This document shows positions 1 to 11,500 of a stretch of 64,000 nucleotides of DNA, in pieces. The position numbers were made by a program, and so were the translations under genes. The stretch is from Harmonia axyridis (lineage: Eukaryota > Arthropoda > Insecta > Coleoptera > Coccinellidae), in contig NC_059503.1 in assembly GCF_914767665.1 (NCBI RefSeq), positions 8,370,001 through 8,434,000 of the forward strand, read 5' to 3'. The notes under the pieces are model-generated. The model had not been told where the DNA came from and ran no database searches. It saw only the letters and a program-made list of their open reading frames with translations. Each line of letters starts with the position of its first letter. The stretch's first letter is position 1.

Positions 1-640
1 TTGACTACCCCTAGGGTCAAGTTGGTACTCCATTTTCGTAACATAAAGAAACAAGCTAACAATCATCAACAACTAACACCGTCCATCAATTCAACTGATC
101 AATTACGATAAGGTGAAATTGCATTATCGGATATTTTCTTGTTCGAACAGTTTTCCGGAAAAACATTTCGACCCGGAGGACTTCCTGCCATGGTCAGTAA
201 TTTATTTTTTATATAGGTATTGCGAAATTGTAGTTGCTAATTATGTTTATGAACACGTTCCAATCGCAAACATTAACGTAGTAGTTGCTTCAACGCTTCA
301 TGTTTCTAGCATTTGATAAGTTTGTGTTTTTTTTGTTTTGTTTTTGTTTTTCTTTAACGTTACCAATCGACTTTGCCGAATGAAGTTCACTGTTGTTGTG
401 GACAAAATTCTGACATGCTGGTAAGAACAACTGAACATTTTTTCCATATCCGATTTCAAAAAGGCCCCTTTCAAGATGTATTTTTTTTCCAATATCGATT
501 ATTGAGGAGGGTATCTTGAAAGTGTCCTATGAAAACGGATCTAGCTATCAGTTTGGATGACTCGCTGAGCTGTTAACCCTTTTTTTGATATGCTTGCAAC
601 ATTGCCAAGGAGATTTTCTAATAGACTTTTCACAATATAG
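1..640. other. Upstream intron or flank of the V-ATPase gene, nothing supported
   Basis: The exon at 641 begins in mid-codon behind a pyrimidine-rich acceptor ending at 640, so at least the stretch next to it is intron. I compared its short open frames with the expected N-terminal half of subunit a and found no match. No other gene or RNA is supported. Confidence 0.5.
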
Positions 641-3600
641 CTTCGTCGCTGGAGTTATACTAAGAGAGAGAATTCCCGCTTTTGAACGCATGCTTTGGAG
701 AGCTTGTCGAGGAAATGTATTTCTTCGTCAAGCTGAAATAGAGACTCCGTTGGAAGATCCCTCTACTGTAAGTACACTCAATAATTTCACTTAGACCAAT
801 AAAAACTGAACATTTTCGTATTCATTTTAGGGTGATCAAGTTTACAAATCTGTGTTCATCATATTCTTCCAAGGAGACCAGTTGAAAACTCGAGTAAAAA
901 AGATTTGTGAGGGTTTTCGTGCTACCCTTTATCCATGTCCAGAAGCCCCAACAGATAGAAGAGAAATGGCGATGGGGGTCATGACAAGAATAGAGGATCT
1001 TAACACTGTATGTTGATCAAAATGTTGACTAGGAACTATTTCTCGATATTACTTTTATTTCAGGTCTTAGGTCAAACGCAAGATCATAGGCATCGTGTCT
1101 TAGTAGCTGCTGCGAAAAATATAAAGAATTGGTTCATTAAAGTCAGGAAAATCAAAGCTATCTATCATACCCTGAATCTTTTCAATCTTGATGTAACTCA
1201 AAAGTGCTTGATCGCAGAATGTTGGGTGCCAGTTTTGGACATGGAGAATATTCAACTGGCCCTTAGACGAGGCACTGTGAGTACTCTCCACCTATTCTTC
1301 AGGTGTTCAGACTTCTCAATGCAATTTTTTTTGTAGGAACGCAGTGGGAGTTCAGTACCCCCTATTCTGAACAAAATGGAAACGCCTGAAGATCCACCTA
1401 CTTACAACAACACAAACAAATTCACTAACGCCTTCCAAATTCTGATCGATTCCTATGGTGTTGCATCGTACAGAGAAATGAATCCATCTCCCTACACCAT
1501 CATTACTTTCCCCTTCTTGTTTGCGGTTATGTTTGGAGATTTAGGTCATGGTGCAATTGTGACTGTATTCGCTCTTTGGATGATATTAAAGGAAAAACCA
1601 CTTGCTGCTAAAAAATCTGACAACGAAGTAAGGAATGACTTTGTTTGTTGGGTCTATTGAATCTATTGAATTGTTTTTTCTTTCAGATTTGGAACATCTT
1701 TTTCGGCGGCAGGTATCTTATACTGCTTATGGGTTTCTTCTCGATGTACACAGGTTTAATATACAACGATGTCTTCTCCAAATCAATCAACATTTTCGGA
1801 TCACGCTGGCAAACGTATAATTTAAACACTACCGGCGTCAAATTATTACCCAATGAAATAATGCTTGATCCTGCGACACCTGAATATATGGGTACTCCTT
1901 ATCCAATCGGAATGGATCCCATATGGCAGTTGGCACAAAATAAAATCATTTTCCAGAACTCTTTCAAGATGAAAATATCGATTATCCTTGGAATAACACA
2001 CATGTTGTTTGGAGTTTCTATAAGTCTGTTTAATATGAAGTGAGAATCGTTTATAGAGAACATCACAATCTTATTCAAAATGATTCATTTTCAGATATTT
2101 CAACCAGACTATGAATATTCTCTTTGATTTCATACCTCAAGTGATCTTCCTGTCCTTCCTATTTCTCTACATGTGTATCATGATGTTCATCAAGTGGTTT
2201 GAATACTATGCTTCAAACGAACGTAAGTAAAATTAACATTTCAGTTATAATCATTCAATGATGATTAATTTTCAAAACAGCCGAAGACTTTGCGTATGGT
2301 ACCAGATGTGCACCATCAATCTTGATCACATTCATCAATATGGTACTGCAAAAGTCAACTCCGGTAGAGGAAGGCTGTAATCCTGAACTGTATCCCGGAC
2401 AAATGATCCTTCAGAAGGTTCTGTTTATCTGTGCTTTATTATGTGTCCCATGGATGTTGTTAGCTAAGCCTATTTATATTATGAGACAGCGCGCACAGAA
2501 GGTGAGAGAAGCAAGAAGTGTTTTCATTGGGAAAGGACCTTCACTTAAAAATCTTCAGATGGGAACCATGATGGCAGTTTTGTTGGCAAGCGTGAATATT
2601 GACCATCAACCTCAGTAGTCATTTTCTATGTTGAAAGAGTTTATTAGTTAAAAAGGTAGTTCTCATTGTGGAATTGAAGTTCATCCTGGAAAAAAACTCT
2701 GACAAATTGACAGTAAAAGTCAGGCAATGAATGACAACTGCCTCTAATGAGAGATATTCACAAATACCAAAAACTACCAGCCATGTGGTTCTATCAGATA
2801 GTTTAGTGTTTAGTCCAATGCCCGATTTCACTGTTTAAACAGTAAATGTTTGTAATGTAAGTCTTGCTTATTGTGTTATAAATTTAAGGAACTACATCAT
2901 CAAATCACTACTCCCCGTGAGAATGGGGATGCAGAAGCAATGCACAATAACACTTCATCTCCACCTGTGCAACATGGGGGTCACGGAGAGGAAGACAGTG
3001 GTACAGGCGATCTTTTCATCCGCCAAGCCATTCATACTATCGAATATGTCTTAGGATCTGTATCCCACACTGCTTCTTACCTCCGTTTGTGGGCCTTGTC
3101 ACTGGCTCATGCCCGTAAGTTGACCTTGTGGAATAACTCTTTTTATCTCTGATCTTTTTTATTTTCTTCGCAGAGCTATCTGAAGTTTTGTGGACCATGG
3201 TGCTGAGTAAGGGTCTTGCTCTAGACGATTGGGTTGGCGGAATAGCTCTCTACCTCATTTTTGCATTTTGGGGTACTCTAACAATTGGTATTCTTGTATT
3301 GATGGAAGGATTATCTGCTTTCTTGCATACATTACGTTTGCATTGGTGAGTTTGAATACCAAAAAAAAACAAAACCAGAGAATCACTGACCTGAGTGAAG
3401 TCTAGAACTTTTACACGCTTGTTCAAATTAGAATTAATGTGATTTTTCACTAAATTTTATTTAGATATTTGCTTTTATATCCTTAATTCGCTTTTCCAAA
3501 CACAAATTTGGCACCAAATAATGGAAGCAGGGCATCCTGTATTCTGTTTTGTCTATTTTGGAGTCAATTGCTTGTTTCATTGAAATTTACAAATATTTTA

Positions 3601-3818
3601 AAAATTAATGTTGCGTCTTCTTGCTATGAGCGACACCCCAGAAAATTGTGCATTTTAATCTTTTTGCATTTCCTACCCTGCAAATAAATATCACTAATTT
3701 TGTCCTATTTAGGGTGGAATTCCAGAGCAAATTCTATGAAGGTGCTGGTTATGCATTCCAGCCTTTCGCTTTTGAAGCTATCCTAGATACTGGAAGTACA
3801 GGACCTAGTGAGGATTAA
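641..3818 (+). CDS. Vha100: V-type proton ATPase 116 kDa subunit a, 3' ten exons (5' end outside window)
   Basis: Membrane V0 subunit a of the vacuolar H+-ATPase, which forms the proton path with the c-ring. Exons read as 641-767, 831-1007, 1064-1276, 1337-1627, 1687-2039, 2095-2222, 2281-2501, 2889-3114, 3174-3345 and 3713-3818. All have GT..AG ends and agreeing phases, and together give 670 aa before TAA. Family landmarks in order are FVAGVILRERIPAFERMLWR, TRIEDLNTVLGQT, FPFLFAVMFGDLGHG, NIFFGGRY and YLRLWALSLAHA. The arginine of the last one is the conserved residue needed for proton translocation. The final exon ends soon after YAFQPFAFEA, as is usual for the family. The first exon starts mid-codon, so roughly the N-terminal 160-170 residues lie upstream. 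The 387-bp intron 2502-2888 is open for 39 codons past its donor, which can mimic an alternative C-terminus. Isoform assignment (Vha100-1 to -5) is not possible by eye. Confidence 0.95.
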
Positions 3819-4024
3819 AGGAATACCCGAATAGACTAATTGTCACCATAGTTCTTTATCCGTACTTAATTACCTCGAAAGAAATTTAGATTTGATGTTG
3901 ATGTTCAAAATAATATTCACCACTCAATGTTGATCTGCTAGAGAATATTCCAAGTTGAAATAACTTCTAATCAATCTTATTTAATCAATTGTTGAAAAAT
4001 GTATCTTGTGCATGCTGTTTGTGA

Positions 4025-4030
4025 AATAAA
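4025..4030 (+). terminator. Poly(A) signal of the V-ATPase subunit a gene
   Basis: AATAAA about 210 bases after the stop codon, followed by a T-rich stretch. It is the best-placed canonical hexamer downstream of the gene. Confidence 0.6.
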
Positions 4031-4232
4031 GTGAGTAATTATTAAACAATTGTTTTATTGAAGAAATGTTAGTTTGAACTCTTGTCCTACTTTTGAAAGT
4101 AAGCCATTACTAAATCAAAACCAATTCTTAATGATGATCTGATGTAAGAATTGTTCATTACATTCTGTAATGGGCATAAATAATTATTATATTGCTCCAA
4201 AAAAAATATGTAGTGTCACAACGTGAATATTA

Positions 4233-4340
4233 TAGGGAAATAGAATATTGTGCAACAAATGGGGAAAGTCCAACTTTTCTCGCAAACACAAGAGCGAGAA
4301 AAGCACTTTCTCCACATGTTGCACACTATACTTTTCCTAG
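4233..4340. repeat. Imperfect inverted repeat, MITE-like hairpin
   Basis: Two arms of about 38-48 bases (4233-4283 and 4294-4340) are inverted copies around a 10-base loop. Recognisable matched blocks are TTTTCTCGC with GCGAGAAAA, and TGTGCAAC with GTTGCACA. An open frame of 108 codons (4192-4518) crosses it but shows no family resemblance and is probably accidental. A small palindromic transposon or its decayed ends is the likely source. Confidence 0.45.
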
Positions 4341-5544
4341 AACTGCACAAATTTCAATAATTCAAGTAATGGACTTGATTCAAATCAAAATGGCCTTTGT
4401 TGACAGTATGTGCTTATTTATTGTATTTCCACAGAAACGACTCAAAGCCCAATTTCATTGGTCTACCAAGCGAGGCGTGGGCAAAGTGCCGTGGGGAATA
4501 ATATTTCCCACAGTATGAGCAATACATAGTTTTGAAATTGAGTAAGCTATGAAGAATACACTACTTTCCATAGCAGTTGTAGGAAAAAACAATTTTTATT
4601 TTCGTTTTATATCTACTTTAAAATTGGATATTTTTGTTCAGTAACGGTTTACCTTTGAATGTGCATTGTATTTTTTATACAAAATCTAAACTTTTGAAAG
4701 ATCTCATAGAGGCTAAGGAGAAAACATCGAAAATGTTTTGGAAAATTAAAATATCTACCAAAAGTAAGTTGCTATTGGAGTCACTGGAGCATCAAGCGCA
4801 GAAACACCAAAGATAGACAACGATTTTTATTCTTTTAATTGAACGAAATCCTGCTGCAGTCCAAAGTTATTTTTGATAAGTATTGGAGGTTGGTAGTAAT
4901 TTTTCTATTGAAACGGTTTCTATTCCAAGTTGATCCTCAATAAAAATCCAATAATGAGAAAAACATGCTATGAAATAAGAAAAATGAAAACCATACATGA
5001 AATGATAAAATTGGTGAACGTAGAAAATAGATCAGTACTTTTTATTCCATTTCAAGATTTTACTCATTCCAAAACAACGGATTTTTAGGAACTGAATTTT
5101 TTTTCAAGAAATTTTACTGATAATAAAAATGAACTGAAGATAGAGTTATTCTTTAAACTATGAAATCTAATTGTTCAAATTGAACAATCTGTTATATAAA
5201 TCTTAAACACAAAGGATAAAAATAAAATTTGCAGAACTATATCAAATCATAAACTTGTTTTCGATAACAAACAAAGTGATCTTTCAAGGTTTCAAAATTA
5301 ATTGTACCAAAAGTCATTTTCAATAGATTTTTAAATTTACGGTATCCAAAATAAAACAAAAGTTCGGAGCGGGTATTATTTGTTGACAATATACTAAATA
5401 GAATTGACGATCAGGTCACCTTCAACAAACATCTTTTATTTTTTGAAATTTTTAAAATGTCAGTCAATATCAAATAGGTAGTTTAGTGTACGTCATTACC
5501 TACATCTCAAAATTGTCTGTGTCAGGAATTATAAAGTTTTCATT

Positions 5545-8500
5545 ATGAAATCCAATAAATCCAAAAAATGTGTGTTATCAAGTTCAAACTTCAACGAACT
5601 TATGGACCTCCCTCAGGTCATATCGAATATAAATTTAAATCGGCAGTTTTGGCATTCACTAAAGGAAACTATGCACACAAGGAAAGAAAGTCCATCTATA
5701 AAGGGAAGAATTTTCACTGCTAAGCGAATATTGACACCAATAATACAAGAATTGATGAAAGATGCTTTGGAGCAAATAGAAGCGACAAATTCGGAAGAAG
5801 AAGATGAAGAGGTGGCAGGAAAGGAAGTACAAGTGTTGTACAATAACTTTAAAGCGAATGACGTGTGGCATGTCCAGACTGATGGTCACAAAGATGGTGA
5901 AGAATGGGCTGTAAAGATATTGCGAGAAATAAGCAGAGATCTTGAACAACCATTTGCTAAACTGCGTGAAGATGACGATGTCAACGAAACTGAAGAACGA
6001 ACATCCAAAGATACCCTTTTGAGTAAAACATTATTGACAAAATTAGTGGCGATACACCAACATTTAGGAAATATAATAGGACGATTGAAGCAACGCTGCA
6101 AACCGAAAACGAAAGTGGTTGAGGATAATGACTCTCTCAACAATATACAAAATCGAACTTATGACATGGAAACAAGCACTTCCATTGATATGGGTTTCCT
6201 CTCGGGTAAACCAAGGGGACGATTGGAGGATGCATGTAATGCTAATTCTTTTAGTTTGAACCGGCAAAATGTAGGATATGTAACCCAAGGTACAGGCCGA
6301 TATGGTGAGTTATTAGCTCTATAATGACCAGAGGTTTTTTTTTGACATTTTTTGTAGAACAATCTTCGTCTCGTCAAGAAAAAAGGAATATCGTGAAAGT
6401 TGAGAATGCTTGCTCCCCCATCAATTTTGATAAGTCAGTCAAAGCAGGTGAGGTAAAAATATTTTATTCTAGCTTAACTTTATAGAACTATATTTAGGGG
6501 GAAAACTCGTTTTTTAATGCACTTATCTGTCATTCGATTTGGTGTAGGTATAGCATTTGGTGAACATAAATGTCCAAATTGACTGTTCATTTGAAAGACT
6601 TGAAGGTTTGCACCATTTGCTTGCAAAATATACTTAGTTTTTTCACACTCTAGTCTGTGCATAAATAATAGTTAATTCATTGATTGAATACTGTCATAGC
6701 TGGATTGTTCAATAAAGAGATTTTGTCTCACATCTACGATAGTCACTTTTACAATTTTCTGTTCGAATGCTATTGAATTAATTGAATGCTTGAATAGTGT
6801 TACAGAGCTTGTTGATAATCTTTCTTTGCTCTTCAAAGGTTATGTAATGAGCAGAAAACTCCTCTACGACGTTGCAGTCTCTTACCACGCGCTCTTCGAG
6901 GAGAACAAGAACAACTCGGGTAACAAAGAGATCGTTATAAAATGTCTCGAGGATTTGGAGAAAGTTCGCACCTACTTGGAAGCCTTGCGCGACAATAAGG
7001 AGTGCGAAAAACCGAAATTTTCCGACTTGGAATCTTGTAAGAATGGCGAGTGTTTCGAGAGTACACCGCACCTTCATTCCAATCTCCACAACATGCCGAT
7101 GGTCTTGAAGCTGAATAAGGTAGGTGGTTTTTTCTTGAAATAGAGGTTTCATAAAGTTTAAACAAGAAGAATACACTTCGATTTCCACTTAGTAAAAGGG
7201 GTGCCACGACTGGCTCCCACATTTAAAAAAGGGATGGGGTCCCAAGAGTTTCGATGGGTGCCGTTCTGTAACTTCCACACAGAGGGCTTTTCACAAGTGG
7301 TACAGTTCAGAAGAGCATTGTCCAGAGAGCTTCTGGTTCCAGCAACTTCGATTTACAGCATCTCCCCTATTTCTCGAGATATTCTCCAGGATATGTTTTT
7401 CATTTAGGTAATTTCTTAGTATGAGCAGCTTCACTGTCCTCAATGCCCTCCAGAGTCGAACCCTTGGGATTATCATCTACGAAGGTCAACATCGTCCAAG
7501 GACCCTCGACTACCTGAAATTTGTAATTGAAGGAAATAATTTTTTATGGTCTTTCACACTTTTTTCGTGAGTCTTTTAAATATGGGAGCTAGTTCTGGTA
7601 TGCCCTGTATCTCAGAATAAGCGTTTTGAATTGGCAATATAAATTTTCGTAGATCAAATCAACATGCGTGCAGATATTGCCTATAAATTTATCTTTATAG
7701 GGCTTGACTTAGTCTCGGTTGTTCAGCAAATATTTGATCTGTAGGTGAACTACTTTTCAAAGATTTTATTCCGAGCTTTTTGTTAGGGTTTTCCATTACT
7801 TGTAACAATCGTTGCCACATAAGATGATTACTTTCAGCACGCAGATGAAAACGAGCGAAGCAGCGATCTCATAATAGGAATCCCAAGCCTCACCAAGAGC
7901 TCTCCAGATGTGCACATATTATTGAACACTAAAGACCAGCAAGAAACCGAACAGGTCGAGCGAACGCAAAACGAATACAAAAGCCAAAACAGGGTATCCA
8001 GAATCCCCAAACCCATAGAAAAGCAACGTATTGATGTGGCTAAATTCGTTAAGAGCAACTCTATGAAAATAACCCTCGAGAACAAGGAGTGCTCTCGTAA
8101 AAATCCTGCCAACCTACTAATCTTTGACCCTGATGACCCCTCCAAGTCAATCATCAAAATGAAGGAGCAGAAGAGCGTGGATCTAAATAAAGATACCAGA
8201 TCACTAGTAAGTAATACCCGTTTCATACTGTCACATCAAGAGAACCTGATGCTATACATAATCTGCTGCATTGGAGGGAAAACTGTTAAACTGAAGGTCA
8301 ATATAGACATTTGGTTGGTACTAAAACGTTTTCTTTTCGGGAAAACTTCCCCAGCAATACCTTTGTGTTTCTCCGTGATGAAACTCAGATTATCAGTTAT
8401 TAGTTTTTCATTAGCAGCAGCTGAATCCAGGATTGAGAATCGTTTGATTTTCAAAAGTACTGGAATAGATTTCAATTGTCCAATTGAATGGAACACAAGT

Positions 8501-11500
8501 GCACCAAAACCTATCCAGTTCAATTGCGATTCGTACCTCGAAAATTACATGGATCGTCTCTTCAATTTCACCACATTCATCAAAACCAAACAGAAAAACC
8601 CGTCGAGTTATCAAAATACATTTAATCAGAAGAGTTACAGTTTCCTGAACAACTTCGATATGTGTAAACCCAAAGTGGGAACAATTCAAACAGTTTACTT
8701 CTTCGAATACTTCAAATCGCGCAAGACGAAGAAGAGGAACGTGACGAATTATCCGAAGAAATGGAATTACACATCTCAAAATGCGGCCGCTTATCCTATT
8801 TGGACCATCAAACGTTCCAAATATTACAGCGTGCCACAATCTAAGACCAAGGAACAAGAAGCACTCGAAAGGCAAGCCGAAGAAACAGAGGAACCTTCGA
8901 AACTGGTAGAAGCTGATTCTCTAGAGAACGCTACTGGGTCTCATAATGAAATCCACATGCAAATATCCGAAGTGAGCGTGCACAGTAAAAGATCACGCGA
9001 AAATGACGTGTTAGAAACAGAGAGCGATAAGTTGAAGACTGAAATAAAGAGGAAAGTTTCATTTAGAGACGAGGTAGACATATCTGGGGGCAAAGCGGAG
9101 ACTCAAGACGTGGAACCTCAGAACTGCAACGTCCTTCCAGTTCCATCAGAAGACCATCAGAACTACGTCGACGATGCAGAATTGCCTTTGGATAAATCTC
9201 CATCAAGCGGCAGCCAGAAAAACTTGAACAAACTGAGTTCGAGAATATCCGATCTATTGATGACAGACTCCTTGATGCAATTAGCCAACGAGATTCCCAA
9301 ACGAGACAAGAAGAAACTCAAAATGGCAGCTCAAAAGAGTTCACCAAAAAATCTGAAATTGACGGATTCCGCCAAGACCGTTCTGGCTAAACTGTCGAAA
9401 TCATTCGGAGACTTGGAGTATACCAGTGGTTCGGGAACGTTGGAAACGGATTTGGTACCACAATTTTACGACGAAAAAGGAAATCCCATAGTTGAAGTGT
9501 TCAACAAGGACGGTGATCTTCTGTTCAGCCTGAAAGATGATCCTATCGGGGATTTAGCTACTGTTCTGTTCGATTCTAATGGCTTGCTACTCAAAAATAG
9601 GTACGACGCTCACGGTAACAGAATAAGAGCGGTATACGACGAAAACGCAAAGGTAATCAGACGTATATCACTGATCAACGACGAAATAAAAGGCGTTCAA
9701 GCCGATCTGGAAACTGTGGAGTATTACGATCACAGAGGCAAACCTATAAAGCACCTGTACGATTCTTCTGGTTACGAAATAAAGACTGTCGGTAATGATT
9801 TAACGTCTAGAATATTCGACGCTGATGGCAGAATACGCATGGAAATTTATACGAGAAGAGGACGTAGAATCGACGCCGTATACGACTCTCGTGGTCGACT
9901 TTTGGCTAGAGTATCCGATAGTCAGCTGATCCCATGTGGACGCAGGGAGCAAGTCAGAGTTGCCGAAATGGACGCAGACTCCCTGAGCAAACTGTTCGAC
10001 TGCGGAAGCAAATCCGAAGATCCAAAGTCGGAAAATGAGAATTCAGAGAAGAGGAACGAATCTCCCAAAAGACTATACGACCAAGAGGGAAATCCCTTGA
10101 TTGGAGTGTACGATAAGAAAGGAAGACCCATAAAACTAACATCTTCGGGAGAAGCCGACGAACTCTTACCTTTCCTCTTCGACAACAAAGGAAAACTCCA
10201 GAGCAAGCGATACGATTCGAAAGGAAAGGAATTGAAAGCTGTGTTTGGAGAAGACGGAAAGGTCATCAGTGGAATGTCGATAGCTTGGCTCAACGAACTG
10301 CTCGCTAATAGTGAGAACGAACACGCTACTTCGAAGAAGAAAGGGTCGTTCTTTAAAAGGATCTATAAATCTAAAAGTAAAACGGGTAAGCGTTATGATA
10401 TAGAGAAATTATACGATTCCAACGGGAAAATCATCACTAGTATTTTCGACTCTAAGGGAAAGCCTTTGGCTATTTCACTGTCTGGGGATGCCACCAAATT
10501 ATTACCGTCCTTATTCGGTAACGGAGGAAAATTCATAAAGAGGAGATTTGACTCGGAGAAGAAGAGAATTCGTTGCGTCTATGGAAGGGATGGAAATGTT
10601 ATAAGCGCAATTTCCGTGACTTATTTGAATCGTGTAACTGAAAAACTGAAGAGCGAACAGAATCAAGAAAAAACTGTAGATGAACCTATAATAGACAATA
10701 AAAAGGACTGGAGTTGCCCTCAGGAGACCGTTGAAAGTATGATGACAGATACGAAGACAATTAAAAGTTTAGAATGCGCCGATAAAATCCCTGTTCATCT
10801 ATACGACCAGGATGGTAATTTATTAACCGATATATTAGATGAGGATGGTAATGTTTTAGTAAGTACAGACTCTGGAAATGCCTGGAAATTGTTACCACAT
10901 CTATTCGATGAAAAGGGCAAGTTTGTAGAAAAACTTTACGACAAGAAGGGAAACGAATTGTCAACCGTTTATAATAAAGATGGCAAGAACTTGAATGAAT
11001 GTTTATCCGTTGCCATGAAAATCACAACAGACGAAGAGCCTCTTGAATCCCTTGAAACTGGAAAGGATAATGACATTTCTGTAAAAGAATACAACAACAA
11101 CGTAAATGAGGAAGAAGAGAAATTCGAAGAGAAGGTCAAGATCAACGAAAATCCCAAACATGAGAGCCGTAATGAACACAAACATAACAAAAACAAAAGG
11201 ACGAAGAAGAGTAAACCGAAAGAACCAGATTTAGAACCAGCGAAGAAAGAATCTTCGGCTGGATTTTATGAGCTTAGTGTGATAGAAAATATGTCTTCTC
11301 CCTCGAAGCATGTGGAACTGAATACCGTGGAGCAAAAACACGAGGATAAACAATTGAAACCAACAATTTCCATAACCAAAAAACAGAGTGTGAATCAAAA
11401 TATCGACATTCCCGAAGAGGCACCTAAAGCAGGAGATTCCATATACAGATTTTTCGATCAGAGAGGTAATCAAATCACCGAAGTTTATGACCATAAGGGA

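Larger units (their letters stand above)
3819..5544. other. Intergenic region between the V-ATPase gene and gene A
   Basis: It holds the V-ATPase 3' UTR, the inverted repeat near 4.28 kb, and otherwise AT-rich sequence. The short open frames at 4192-4518 and 4634-4816 resemble nothing I recognise and have no splice context that supports them. Confidence 0.5.

Noticed and set aside
113..316. Small open frame at the left edge as a V-ATPase exon
   Set aside because: None of its three frames matches the N-terminal half of subunit a.
2502..2618. Alternative C-terminus of V-ATPase subunit a by reading into the intron
   Set aside because: The next exon continues the family sequence exactly (AQK to ELHHQ). 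The extension resembles nothing in the family, though intron retention cannot be excluded.
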